Part shown: positions 44,372 to 52,684 of the stretch, piece after piece
Position numbering within the stretch: position 1 is the stretch's first letter
Layout of the letters: each line of letters starts with the position of its first letter
Assembly: GCF_009668025.1 (NCBI RefSeq)
Contig: NZ_WJXZ01000021.1
Span: 48,185-112,184, forward strand
Reading direction: 5' to 3'
Source of the DNA: Larkinella terrae
GTDB taxonomy: Bacteria; Bacteroidota; Bacteroidia; Cytophagales; Spirosomataceae
DNA length: 64,000 nucleotides
Notes under the pieces: generated by a model
Database searches by the model: none
The model's input: the letters and a program-made list of their open reading frames with translations, nothing else
Told to the model about the DNA's origin: nothing
Program-made: the position numbers and the translations under genes

Positions 44372-45622
44372 TCAGGCAAACGCCAGAATCGTCTGCTCAA
44401 TGATGTCGCAGGCTTCGTGCATTTGCTCTTCCGTAATCACCAGCGGTGGAGCAAAACGGATTTTGTCGCCGTGGGTCGGTTTACAAAGCAATCCTTTATC
44501 TTTCAGCCGCAGGCAGATTTCCCAGGATGTTTTTTCGCCGTAAGCCGGATGCTCACCGATCACAATGGCGTTCAGCAGCCCTTTGCCGCGCACCAGTTTT
44601 ACCATTCCGGTTTTGGCAATCAGGGCATTCATTCGATCGCGAAACACCTCGCCCATCGCAGCCGCATTTTCGGCCAGTTTTTCATCCTCAACCACGCGCA
44701 GCGCTTCCATTGTAACGGCACAGGCCAGCGGATTGCCGCCGTACGTAGATCCGTGTTCGCCCGGTTTGATGGTCAGCATCACCTCATCGCTCGCCAGAAC
44801 GGCCGAAACCGGCATCGTGCCGCCGGATAAGGCTTTCCCCAAAACGAGCAGATCCGGTTTGACGCCTTCGTGGTCGCAGGCCAGCCGTTTGCCCGTCCGG
44901 CCGATACCGGTTTGCACTTCGTCGGCAATGAACAACACGTTGTATTGGGTACACAACGCCCGAACGCCTTTCAGGTATCCTTCGTCGGGCACTACTACGC
45001 CCGCTTCACCCTGAATCGGTTCCACCATAAAACCGGCAACGTTGGGTTCCCGGCGGAAAATAGCCTCCAGCGCATTCAAGTCATTATACGGAATGAGCAG
45101 GTAACCCGGCAACAAGGGCCCGTAGTCATTCGTACTTTCCGGATCGGTGGAGGATGAAATAGCGGCCAGGGTCCGGCCCCAGAAATTACCGGTTGCATAC
45201 ACGGTTTTTGCCTGGTTTTGCGGAATGCCCTTTACTTTATAGGCCCATTTCCGGGTCAGTTTTAGCGCGGTTTCGCCCCCTTCTGCGCCCGAATTCATGA
45301 GCAGCACCTTGTCATACCCAAAATACTCACACAAGTATTTTTCGCAAACGCCCAGCAGATCCGTGTGGAAAGCACGTGACGTCAGCGTCAGGCGCTGGGC
45401 CTGTTTGATGAGCGCGTTGATAATCCGAGGGTGGCAATGTCCCTGACTAACAGCGCTATAGGCCGACAGAAAATCGAAGTATTTCCGGCCTTCCACATCC
45501 CAGAGAAAAATACCTTCCCCGCGGTTCAGCACCACCGGAACCGGTTTGTAATTATGCGCGCCGTACTGCCATTCAAGGTCAATTGCCTGTTGAGTCGCCG
45601 AAACCGAAGGTAGCGTTTCCAT
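44372..45622 (-). CDS. rocD: Ornithine aminotransferase
   Basis: RocD converts ornithine and 2-oxoglutarate to glutamate semialdehyde and glutamate, linking arginine breakdown to proline. The 416-residue PLP enzyme shows [15 protein letters not shown] near 49-63, [14 protein letters not shown] near 107, the PLP-binding aspartate in [14 protein letters not shown] near 232, and the lysine in [13 protein letters not shown] near 262. Length is typical. The proC gene earlier in the window would complete the ornithine to proline route. Confidence 0.94.
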   Translation of the reverse strand: METLPSVSATQQAIDLEWQYGAHNYKPVPVVLNRGEGIFLWDVEGRKYFDFLSAYSAVSQGHCHPRIINALIKQAQRLTLTSRAFHTDLLGVCEKYLCEYFGYDKVLLMNSGAEGGETALKLTRKWAYKVKGIPQNQAKTVYATGNFWGRTLAAISSSTDPESTNDYGPLLPGYLLIPYNDLNALEAIFRREPNVAGFMVEPIQGEAGVVVPDEGYLKGVRALCTQYNVLFIADEVQTGIGRTGKRLACDHEGVKPDLLVLGKALSGGTMPVSAVLASDEVMLTIKPGEHGSTYGGNPLACAVTMEALRVVEDEKLAENAAAMGEVFRDRMNALIAKTGMVKLVRGKGLLNAIVIGEHPAYGEKTSWEICLRLKDKGLLCKPTHGDKIRFAPPLVITEEQMHEACDIIEQTILAFA

Positions 45623-45735
45623 AGTCGTATGAGGGAGGTAGTGGGTAAATTGGCGGCTGATGCGTACTTTTCGGGTAAAGCAGGTTGGTAGCCAATGGCT
45701 TCAAAAATACAACTCCTTGCTCAGTTCGACAAACA

Positions 45736-45903
45736 ATGCCTGATACGAATCCCAAAAAGCCCAGAGTCGATGGTCTGGAAGATGAAGATTATTACTTCAA
45801 CGAACAGGGCTATCTGGTTTTTACGAAAACCTACCACCTCAAGCGCGGCTACTGCTGCAAAAACTGCTGTAAGCATTGCCCCTGGCGGGGAGTTAAAAGG
45901 TAA
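45736..45903 (+). CDS. DUF5522-like small cysteine-rich protein
   Basis: The 55-residue protein ends GYCCKNCCKHCPWRGVKR, with five cysteines in ten residues, and has DYYFNEQGYLVFTKTYHLKRG before it. This matches a small Bacteroidota family that I recall as DUF5522. The cysteine cluster suggests metal or Fe-S binding but this is inferred. ATG 45736 is chosen; a longer frame from 45685 lacks similarity to such proteins. Confidence 0.7.
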   Translation: MPDTNPKKPRVDGLEDEDYYFNEQGYLVFTKTYHLKRGYCCKNCCKHCPWRGVKR

Positions 45904-45978
45904 GAATTACGAGTTACAACTTGGCTGACGCATACTTCTGGGGCGCGCTTTTTTTAAAACTCTAAACTCATAACTCTT
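45902..45978. repeat. Inverted repeat with GAGTTA-type units and GGCTGACGCAT core
   Basis: AAGAATTACGAGTTACAACTT (45902-45922, 21 bases, shown in part: AAGAATTACGAGTTAC) is mirrored by units such as AACTCATAACTCTT up to 45978. The loop contains GGCTGACGCAT (45923-45933), shared with the element at 3194-3287. It follows the DUF5522 gene and precedes rpmB. Confidence 0.65.
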
Positions 45979-46055
45979 AACTTTTAACTCTTTAGGGTTG
46001 TATTTGAATAAAATATTCCCCAATTTTGCAGGCTCATTCAGAAACAGGTATTGTC

Positions 46056-46295
46056 ATGGCACGAGTTTGTCAAATTACAGGAAAGCGGACGCGGGTTGGT
46101 AATAACGTATCACACGCTAACAATAGAACAAAGCGGAAGTTTTATCCCAACTTGCAAAAGAAACGCTTCTTCCTTGAGTCACAGGGTGCATGGATCACAC
46201 TGAAGGTTGCTACTTCGGCCATGCGGACTATCAACAAGAAAGGTCTTGAAGCCGTCCTGAAAGATGCGCACAGCAAAGGAACGCTGACGGTATAA
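46056..46295 (+). CDS. rpmB: 50S ribosomal protein L28
   Basis: The 79-residue protein starts [20 protein letters not shown] and includes [18 protein letters not shown] and the C-terminal [10 protein letters not shown], characteristic of L28. The ATG at 46056 is used; an upstream in-frame start adds ten residues that are not part of the family. rpmG is not adjacent, unlike in many bacteria. Confidence 0.95.
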   Translation: MARVCQITGKRTRVGNNVSHANNRTKRKFYPNLQKKRFFLESQGAWITLKVATSAMRTINKKGLEAVLKDAHSKGTLTV

Positions 46296-46364
46296 ATCAG
46301 GCTATACGGTTTTTGCGGTTTTGCAGGTAATTTTTCCGTTCAGAAAAAATCACCCGTTTCGTAG

Positions 46365-46431
46365 AAAGCGAAATGCAGGCGAATGAAGTGTAAGTTTTAG
46401 CTTGCACGTTTATTCGCCTGCATTTCGCTTT
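46365..46431. terminator. Long bidirectional hairpin between rpmB and the aspartyl protease gene
   Basis: Perfect 20-base arms (46365-46384 and 46412-46431; left arm begins AAAGCGAAATGCAGG) surround a 27-base loop which itself has GTGTAAG and CTTGCAC as an inner stem. It ends 11 bases before the protease stop. Confidence 0.85.
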
Positions 46432-46441
46432 TGTCGTAGAA

Positions 46442-47695
46442 TCAGATCATCCGTTTCAGGGCAAACTGGGCAAAAACAATGTTGCCGTTGCGCCGGACGA
46501 GAATAGTGATCTCTTTGCCCTCGCCTTTTTGCAGCATTTTGTAGATTTCGCTCACGTTCAGATCACCGGCGGCCATGTTGTTGATAAACAGCACTTCATC
46601 GCCATCTTTCAAACCGGAGCGACTGGCTGGCGAATCGTCGATTACCTTCTCGATGTAATAATTCCGGAAATTGTCCCCCCGCGCTTTCAGCTCCAAACCG
46701 CTCATGTCGTGCTCGAACGATTGTTTCAGAATGCGTTTGATGGGTTTCAACACCATGTATTTGTCCTGGTAATTGAACGTCACCCGAAACCGGCGCAGGA
46801 TTTCACAACCTAAATTGCCGTTGCGCTCGGCGGCATGTTCCGCAATTTTCAAGCCGAAAGATGTACTGTCGGGGAACGACGCGACGACGTTATCCATTTC
46901 AAAATTGCCCAGACGGATTTTCTCGATCCGGCCCAGATTACCGTTGATAACGCCACTCAGCCCACGGCCCAGCTGTGCCCGAATCACTTTGTCCGGCAAC
47001 CGGATGTCGTCGCCATTGCTGCGGTTGATGAGCAGCGCGTGGCCCGCTCCCGTATCAATCACCACCCGAATCGGCAGCGTTTTGCCATTCTCAAGCAGCG
47101 CCATCACATCGGTATACGGTTTGGTATCCTGGATGGCAATGGGGTAACGCGTGCCGTGTGACCGGCGATACCGGTAGTTTTTGGGCGTGTTTAAAACGAG
47201 TTCTTTTCGTTGAAAATCAATGGTTACCACGAAATTATTGAAGATTTCGTAGCCGAAAATACCGTGAATCGGGACCCCGACGTATTCCGATAATTTAAGA
47301 ATATCATCGTCCAGAACGACGATGTTCTGGTGCGTAGCCTGCATTTGCCCCATCATCAGCAGGTTGTCGATTGCTACCGACGCCATCAACTGACCGCCTT
47401 CGCCCGCGCCCGAAAGTTTCACTTTCCGGGTATACCGCAACGGTTGCCGACGTACTGCCGCCGGATCGGTAACGATAACCGAACTAACGCCCGTATCGAG
47501 AATAAAGTGCAAGGTGTCGGAATTATTGATCCTGATCGGAATGATGATCAGATTGGAGTGCAACTGGAAGGGAATTCGGGTTTGCTTGCGGTTATTCGTG
47601 ATAAAATAACCATATCGTTCGCTCTGCTCGTCGTTGCCCGCTGACACCTCCTGCCAGCAAAGCAATATTCCGAAGAAAATAACAAACAGCTTCAT
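46442..47695 (-). CDS. Secreted retropepsin-like aspartyl protease with PDZ domain
   Basis: The 417-residue protein has a signal peptide (MKLFVIFFGILLCWQEVSAG), two aspartyl protease-type motifs ILDTGVSS near 65 and VIDTGAGH near 212, and a C-terminal PDZ domain (DDSPASRSGLKDGDEVLFIN near 349-368). This resembles the Bacteroidota aspartyl protease family with PDZ domains found in the periplasm or at the surface; the two motifs in one chain suggest an internal pair of lobes. Substrate unknown. Confidence 0.85.
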   Translation of the reverse strand: MKLFVIFFGILLCWQEVSAGNDEQSERYGYFITNNRKQTRIPFQLHSNLIIIPIRINNSDTLHFILDTGVSSVIVTDPAAVRRQPLRYTRKVKLSGAGEGGQLMASVAIDNLLMMGQMQATHQNIVVLDDDILKLSEYVGVPIHGIFGYEIFNNFVVTIDFQRKELVLNTPKNYRYRRSHGTRYPIAIQDTKPYTDVMALLENGKTLPIRVVIDTGAGHALLINRSNGDDIRLPDKVIRAQLGRGLSGVINGNLGRIEKIRLGNFEMDNVVASFPDSTSFGLKIAEHAAERNGNLGCEILRRFRVTFNYQDKYMVLKPIKRILKQSFEHDMSGLELKARGDNFRNYYIEKVIDDSPASRSGLKDGDEVLFINNMAAGDLNVSEIYKMLQKGEGKEITILVRRNGNIVFAQFALKRMI

Positions 47696-47794
47696 GACCT
47701 TTTTTGTGAATACGTAAGAAAGTTACAACTAATTTGTCTAATAACACAATTTTTTTCAATTCGTTGCTTAACAATTCTGATACTTTTTATCTGA

Positions 47795-47968
47795 ATGGAA
47801 AATGATGCTGAAAAACCGCTAATTTCGCCCCGCGAGTGGTGGAACACGAAACCGGATACGAAAGTTTATGCACCGGGTTTCTTTTTGTATTTCATTCGTA
47901 ATCAGGGCTTAAAACCATACACCTATTTACAATGCGGAAGAAAATTGTTGCCGGAAACTGGAAGATGA
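47795..47968 (+). CDS. Small ORF overlapping the tpiA start
   Basis: An ATG at 47795-47797 opens a 57-residue reading frame, MENDAEKPLISPREWWNTKP continuing to YLQCGRKLLPETGR, which ends 37 bases inside tpiA in another frame. The part before tpiA (about 46 residues) has protein-like composition with two Trp and several aromatic residues. It could be a real small membrane-associated or leader protein coupled to tpiA, or a chance frame. I have not identified a family. Confidence 0.4.
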   Translation: MENDAEKPLISPREWWNTKPDTKVYAPGFFLYFIRNQGLKPYTYLQCGRKLLPETGR

Positions 47969-48690
47969 ACAAGACGCTCGACGAGGCCGTCGCGCTGGTG
48001 TCGGAAGTGGTCAATATGATTAAAGATGAGGTAACGGGCGATGTTCAGGTGGTGTTGTGTACGCCCTCGCTTTATCTGACAACGCTCAAACCGTATCTGG
48101 AAGGTCAGACGCGGGTGGCACTGGGCGCGCAGAATTGCCACGAGAAGGCTTCCGGTGCGTATACGGGCGAAATTTCCGCTCCGATGCTGAAGTCAATCGG
48201 GATAAATTACGTCATTCTGGGGCACAGCGAACGGCGGCAGTATTTCGGAGAAACCAACGCGCAACTGGCTGAGAAAGTGAACAGTGCGCTGGCCAACGGT
48301 TTAACGCCCATTTTCTGCTGTGGCGAGTCGCTGGAGCAACGCCAGAGCGGTATTCATTTTGATTTTGTGCGGACGCAGTTGACGGAAAGCCTGTTCCATC
48401 TCTCGCCCGAGCAGTTTGCCAACATCGTTATCGCCTACGAACCCATCTGGGCAATCGGTACGGGCTTAACGGCTTCGTCGGAACAGGCGCAGGAAATGCA
48501 CGCAGCGTTACGCGCGCATTTAGCCGAAAAATATGGTCAGGAAGTAGCCGACAACACGTCTATCCTATACGGCGGTAGCGCCAACGAGAAAAATGCTGCC
48601 GAACTCTTCGCCCAACCCGATGTCGACGGCGGTCTGATCGGTGGTGCCTCCCTGAAATCGCGGGAATTCACCATTGTAGTTAAGAGTTAA
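47932..48690 (+). CDS. tpiA: Triosephosphate isomerase
   Basis: TpiA interconverts dihydroxyacetone phosphate and glyceraldehyde-3-phosphate. The 252-residue protein begins MRKKIVAGNWKMNKT, has LGHSERRQYFGE with the electrophilic His near 100, the catalytic AYEPIWAIGTG (near 166-176) with the general-base Glu, and YGGSANEKNA near 211. Its last codons KS-TAA are part of a mirrored inverted repeat shared with the convergent gene. Confidence 0.96.
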   Translation: MRKKIVAGNWKMNKTLDEAVALVSEVVNMIKDEVTGDVQVVLCTPSLYLTTLKPYLEGQTRVALGAQNCHEKASGAYTGEISAPMLKSIGINYVILGHSERRQYFGETNAQLAEKVNSALANGLTPIFCCGESLEQRQSGIHFDFVRTQLTESLFHLSPEQFANIVIAYEPIWAIGTGLTASSEQAQEMHAALRAHLAEKYGQEVADNTSILYGGSANEKNAAELFAQPDVDGGLIGGASLKSREFTIVVKS

Positions 48691-48782
48691 AAAGTAATGA
48701 TGAATTATGGATGATGAACGATGTGTGGCTTGTGCATCAATTCATCGTTCATCATCCATAATTCATCATTGCATTAACTCTT
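48682..48782. terminator. Perfect inverted repeat joining the ends of tpiA and the convergent gene
   Basis: Perfect 28-base arms (48696-48723 and 48743-48770; left arm starts AATGATGAATTATGG) with a 19-base loop, extended by outer arms AAGAGTTAA (48682-48690) and TTAACTCTT (48774-48782). The outer arms contain the last codons and stops of both genes, so each ends Lys-Ser-stop. A bidirectional terminator is likely. Confidence 0.85.
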
Positions 48783-50177
48783 CTTCCTCCATTTCCAGAC
48801 CGAAAAGCCGATCCAGGCTAAAGAGCTTCGGTTATCTCCCTTTTTGCTGAAGATTCGTCCCATGTCGCTGAAACCGAGGGTAATCGGTCCGAGCCGGGTC
48901 GACATGCCGACGGCCACCCGGCTGTCGGGGCCGATGATGGAAATGGGGAGACCAAATTCAACGTCTTCATCTTCAAACCGGGGCGTGATGATCAGCATAT
49001 TCGGCATCTGAACCAGGGCCGCCGACGATAGGTTTTTCATCAGCAAACCGTTGACGTAAAACGACGGCGCCAGCCGCATATCGGCTTCCAGATGCAGCAT
49101 CCGCGAAAGCGCCACTTTGCCGGGCGAATACGTTTGCGGTTTCGTATCGGCTTTGGTCGTCAGGTAATCCGTGGGAGCATCACCAAATTTCTCCAGTTCC
49201 TCCTGCTGAAAAGTGAGCGGTCCGTTTCCGCTGACCGACTTTCCCGCCGGATAAGTGATGCTGCCGCCGTTCATCAAAGCCGCCGATAACCGGAGCCAGT
49301 ACGCCGGACGCGGGTCTTTCATCGGGGTTTCCGAATTATAGCCCCGCCCGGTGGTTCGGCGGCCGATTTCGTACGTCGCTCCCAGATCAAACCCCCAGCC
49401 ACTGCCGTAGGTACTCGAAAAAACCGAACCCAGGCTGAAATCCTTGCGGGGTGTGGTTTGGCTCAAACCGTAGTCCAGGTTGGTAATGTCCAGCGTTTTT
49501 TCCGTGTCACCGTTGACCTGGCGAATGGCGTAATTGCCCCGCGCGTTGAAAAGAGTCATTTGGGCGCCCACAATCCGCCGGACGGTTGCCCCGATATTCA
49601 GCCGGTGCCATTGTCCGTCGAAAACCTGCAAACCGTACGTCAGGCCGACTTCGCCGTAACTGTTGTGCGCCAGATTGAGATCAAAAGCGCCCGATGAGGG
49701 TTGCAAGTTTTTATAAAAGAGCCGGTTTCGGTAGGCTTCCGTTAAATTTTCGGGCAATGACGAACCATAAAGGAAACTTCTCATCCGCGTGTGCAGGGCA
49801 ATGGTCTGGTTTCCGTCAATATTGAGCAACACCGACGGCCCCAGAATTTCGGAATACGAGGTGGTTTTGGGGGCATCGGTAATGGAACCCAGCGTCCGGA
49901 GGGGTAAGCTAAGCCCCTGACTGTAGGGAAGTTGAATGGATTGAAAAAAGCCCTTCGATACATACTTCGTATACAAAGAATTGACGGAAGAGGTGCCGGT
50001 AACGGCAATGACCTGAAATTTGTACCGCGAACCGGCAATCGACGACGGATTCTGGAGCATCCGGTGAATACCGCCGTAATTACTGCTGACCAAACCCGGC
50101 TGATATTGGGCCCAAACCGTCAGGGAGCCTGAACCCACCAAACCGGTCAGGACTAAACGCAAAAAATTGTTCTTCAT
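48774..50177 (-). CDS. DUF5723 family outer-membrane-like secreted protein
   Basis: The 467-residue protein has a signal peptide (MKNNFLRLVLTGLVGSGSLTVWAQ) and SSNYGGIHRMLQNPSSIAGS immediately after, which I associate with DUF5723 proteins of Bacteroidota that are predicted outer-membrane beta-barrels. The rest is rich in glycine and aromatic strands (YGLSQTTPRKDFSLG, GWGFDLGATYEI). Function unknown. It starts 4 bases after the recQ stop and so probably shares its transcript. Confidence 0.78.
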   Translation of the reverse strand: MKNNFLRLVLTGLVGSGSLTVWAQYQPGLVSSNYGGIHRMLQNPSSIAGSRYKFQVIAVTGTSSVNSLYTKYVSKGFFQSIQLPYSQGLSLPLRTLGSITDAPKTTSYSEILGPSVLLNIDGNQTIALHTRMRSFLYGSSLPENLTEAYRNRLFYKNLQPSSGAFDLNLAHNSYGEVGLTYGLQVFDGQWHRLNIGATVRRIVGAQMTLFNARGNYAIRQVNGDTEKTLDITNLDYGLSQTTPRKDFSLGSVFSSTYGSGWGFDLGATYEIGRRTTGRGYNSETPMKDPRPAYWLRLSAALMNGGSITYPAGKSVSGNGPLTFQQEELEKFGDAPTDYLTTKADTKPQTYSPGKVALSRMLHLEADMRLAPSFYVNGLLMKNLSSAALVQMPNMLIITPRFEDEDVEFGLPISIIGPDSRVAVGMSTRLGPITLGFSDMGRIFSKKGDNRSSLAWIGFSVWKWRKKS

Positions 50178-50181
50178 TTAT

Positions 50182-52095
50182 TTATCGTTGATTCATTGTG
50201 CTTCCCGCGTGCAAATTTCCGGCGGCATCGATTCGCAATTGTTCGTCGGCCAGCATCTGCCGGATGACGTCGCCGAGCCGTTCGGTATTCAGATTCAATT
50301 GGTCGGCCAACTGGCGGGGCGCAAGGCCTTTTCCGTCGGTGGCGTCGAGGTATTCAATAATTCGCTGCCGGATTTGACCAAGATCCGGCGAATGCTGACT
50401 CAAACAATGGTCGCAGATACCGCAGGCGTCGCCCGGTTCTTCGCCGAAATAGGCCTGCAACAACCGCGTCCGGCACTGCACCGGGTTTTGAACGTAATCG
50501 ACCATTGCCCGCACCTTGGCCAGATCGCGCTGCTTGCGCTGCTCCAGTTCCATGACGTTAATGGGCAAATTCCGCGCGTCGAAACGCGGGGTCAGAAACG
50601 TCAGCTGCGGTTTATCTTTTTGTTTTTCATACACCAGAATCGACCGTTGCGACAGTTGTTCGAGTAACGAAAACACCTCATTTTCCGGTATCCGGGCGGT
50701 TTTAGCAATCGAACTTTCTGCAATGCTGACGAAATTGGTAAACAATTCACCGCCGTACATCCGCAGCAGCAGTTTCAGGAACGAGTCGTAATGCGGATTC
50801 ATCACCTGAAATTCGTACAAGGCCCGGTTATCTACCCCAATCAACACTTTCGACGGGCTGAAATAGGCTTCGCTTAACTCGATAAACCCTTCCAGCTGCA
50901 ACTGTTTCAGCGCGTAATGCGTATCGGTAACCGGTAATTGAAACGCCTGACAAAAAGCCGTCAGATCGAAATCGAAGTCCGCAAACTCCCCTCCACCGAC
51001 CGCAATATTGGCGTGATTGGCCAGGGCCTGATACACCCGTTTGAGCGTTTCGACCGGCTGGTATTGCTGAATCACCCGCTGTTCGATGTCGTCCAGGTCT
51101 TTGTGGTTATACAGCAAAACCGCATACGCTTTTTTCTCATCGCGGCCCGCCCGCCCGGCTTCCTGGTAATACGCTTCCAGGCTATCGGGCACATCGAGGT
51201 GAACCACCGTCCGGACGTCGGGCTTATCGATTCCCATTCCAAAGGCGTTGGTAGCCACAATCACCCGAATACGGTTATGAATCCAGGCGTCCTGCTTATC
51301 CGAGCGTTGTTTGGCCGTTAAACCGGCGTGGTAATAATCGGCGCGGATGCTCTGGTGGTGCAGCCACTCGGCCACTTCCTGGGTTTGCCGCCGACTGCGC
51401 ACGTACACAATCGCCGAGCCCGGAACGCCCTGCAACACTTTCAGCAACCGGGCTTCCTTATTCTCTTCGTAGAACGCAGAATACGATAAATTCTTGCGGG
51501 CGAACGTCTGGCGGAACACTTGCGGCTGCCGCATTTCCAGCTTTTCGACGATATCCCGCTGCACTTCGGGCGTGGCCGAGGCCGTCAGCGCGACCACCGG
51601 AACGCCCTTCAGCAACTCGCGAAAAGTCGCGATTTGGAGGTATGGAGGGCGAAAATCGTATCCCCAGGCCGAAATACAGTGCGCTTCGTCGACGGCCAGC
51701 ACACTAATTTTCATCTGCTTGACCCGTTCAATCAATAATTCGGTTTGGAGCCGCTCGGGCGAAACATAGAGAAATTTGACGTTGCCGTAAATGCAGTTGT
51801 CGAGCGCCCGGTCGATTTCCCGCCAGTGCATGCCCGAAAAAATGGCCACCGCCGGAATACCGCGTCGCCGTAATTGCTCGACCTGATCTTTCATCAGGGC
51901 AATCAGGGGCGTGATAACGAGGCAAACGCCGTCGATGGCCAGGGCCGGAAGCTGGAAACAAAGCGACTTGCCGCCACCGGTTGGCAACAGCACGAGTGTA
52001 TCGTGCCGACCAAGTACGGAGCGAATGATATCCTCCTGCAGGGGCCGGAACGACTCGTACCCCCAGAATTGTTTAAGAATTTGGTGGATGGTCAT
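50182..52095 (-). CDS. recQ: ATP-dependent DNA helicase RecQ
   Basis: RecQ unwinds recombination and replication intermediates 3' to 5'. The 637-residue protein has Walker A in LLPTGGGKSLCFQ (36-48), the DEAH box in AVDEAHCISAWGYDF near 133, motif V/VI NAFGMGIDKPDVRTVVH and QEAGRAGRD, and the RQC zinc cysteines in CRTRLLQAYFGEEPGD followed by ACGICDHC. No HRDC domain is visible after the RQC, as in short RecQ forms. A reverse-strand TATCTTTA (52105-52112) upstream may be a -7 box. Confidence 0.94.
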   Translation of the reverse strand: MTIHQILKQFWGYESFRPLQEDIIRSVLGRHDTLVLLPTGGGKSLCFQLPALAIDGVCLVITPLIALMKDQVEQLRRRGIPAVAIFSGMHWREIDRALDNCIYGNVKFLYVSPERLQTELLIERVKQMKISVLAVDEAHCISAWGYDFRPPYLQIATFRELLKGVPVVALTASATPEVQRDIVEKLEMRQPQVFRQTFARKNLSYSAFYEENKEARLLKVLQGVPGSAIVYVRSRRQTQEVAEWLHHQSIRADYYHAGLTAKQRSDKQDAWIHNRIRVIVATNAFGMGIDKPDVRTVVHLDVPDSLEAYYQEAGRAGRDEKKAYAVLLYNHKDLDDIEQRVIQQYQPVETLKRVYQALANHANIAVGGGEFADFDFDLTAFCQAFQLPVTDTHYALKQLQLEGFIELSEAYFSPSKVLIGVDNRALYEFQVMNPHYDSFLKLLLRMYGGELFTNFVSIAESSIAKTARIPENEVFSLLEQLSQRSILVYEKQKDKPQLTFLTPRFDARNLPINVMELEQRKQRDLAKVRAMVDYVQNPVQCRTRLLQAYFGEEPGDACGICDHCLSQHSPDLGQIRQRIIEYLDATDGKGLAPRQLADQLNLNTERLGDVIRQMLADEQLRIDAAGNLHAGSTMNQR

Positions 52096-52208
52096 AACCG
52101 ACAGTAAAGATAAATCAATCCAAAATTAGTTTACGCTTGTAGCCGAACTTTCGCGCGACGACTCAGGGGTTATCAGACGAACCGTTTGCTTACAACCAAT
52201 CAACAACC

Positions 52209-52604
52209 ATGATCACGAAAGTCATTAAAACCGACGAAGAATGGCGTCAGCAGCTGACGCCCGAACAATACCGGGTGACGCGCCAGAAAGGAACCGAGCG
52301 GGCCTTTACGGGGGAATATTGCGAGAGCCACGACCCCGGCATTTACCAGTGCGTTTGCTGCGGCACCGACCTGTTCGAATCCAAACAAAAGTTTGATTCC
52401 GGTACCGGCTGGCCCAGTTTTACGGACCCGATCGACCCGGAGTTGATCACGCTGGAAAAAGACTACAGCTACGGCATGGTGCGGGTGGAGGTGATGTGTG
52501 CGGTTTGTGACGCGCACCTCGGCCACGTTTTCAACGACGGTCCCCGGCCTTCGGGCATGCGCTACTGCCTCAATTCGGTGGCTCTAAAACTAAAACCCGA
52601 ATAA
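52209..52604 (+). CDS. msrB: Peptide-methionine (R)-S-oxide reductase
   Basis: MsrB reduces methionine-R-sulfoxide in proteins. The 131-residue cytoplasmic form has the zinc cysteines C48, C51 (CVCCGTDLF) and C97, C100 (CAVCDAHLG), GTGWPSF, HVFNDGP and the catalytic cysteine in MRYCLNS (C120). No signal peptide. A terminator follows. Confidence 0.95.
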   Translation: MITKVIKTDEEWRQQLTPEQYRVTRQKGTERAFTGEYCESHDPGIYQCVCCGTDLFESKQKFDSGTGWPSFTDPIDPELITLEKDYSYGMVRVEVMCAVCDAHLGHVFNDGPRPSGMRYCLNSVALKLKPE

Positions 52605-52614
52605 GTTTTTTGGT

Positions 52615-52649
52615 AAAACCGCCCGGATCGCATCGATTCGGGCGGTTTT
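52615..52649 (+). terminator. Terminator after msrB
   Basis: AAAACCGCCCG (52615-52625) and CGGGCGGTTTT (52639-52649) form a perfect 11-base stem with a 13-base loop, 10 bases after the msrB stop. Confidence 0.75.
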
Positions 52650-52684
52650 CTGTTATCTCATTCCAAAAAACCGTATTTTGGGGT

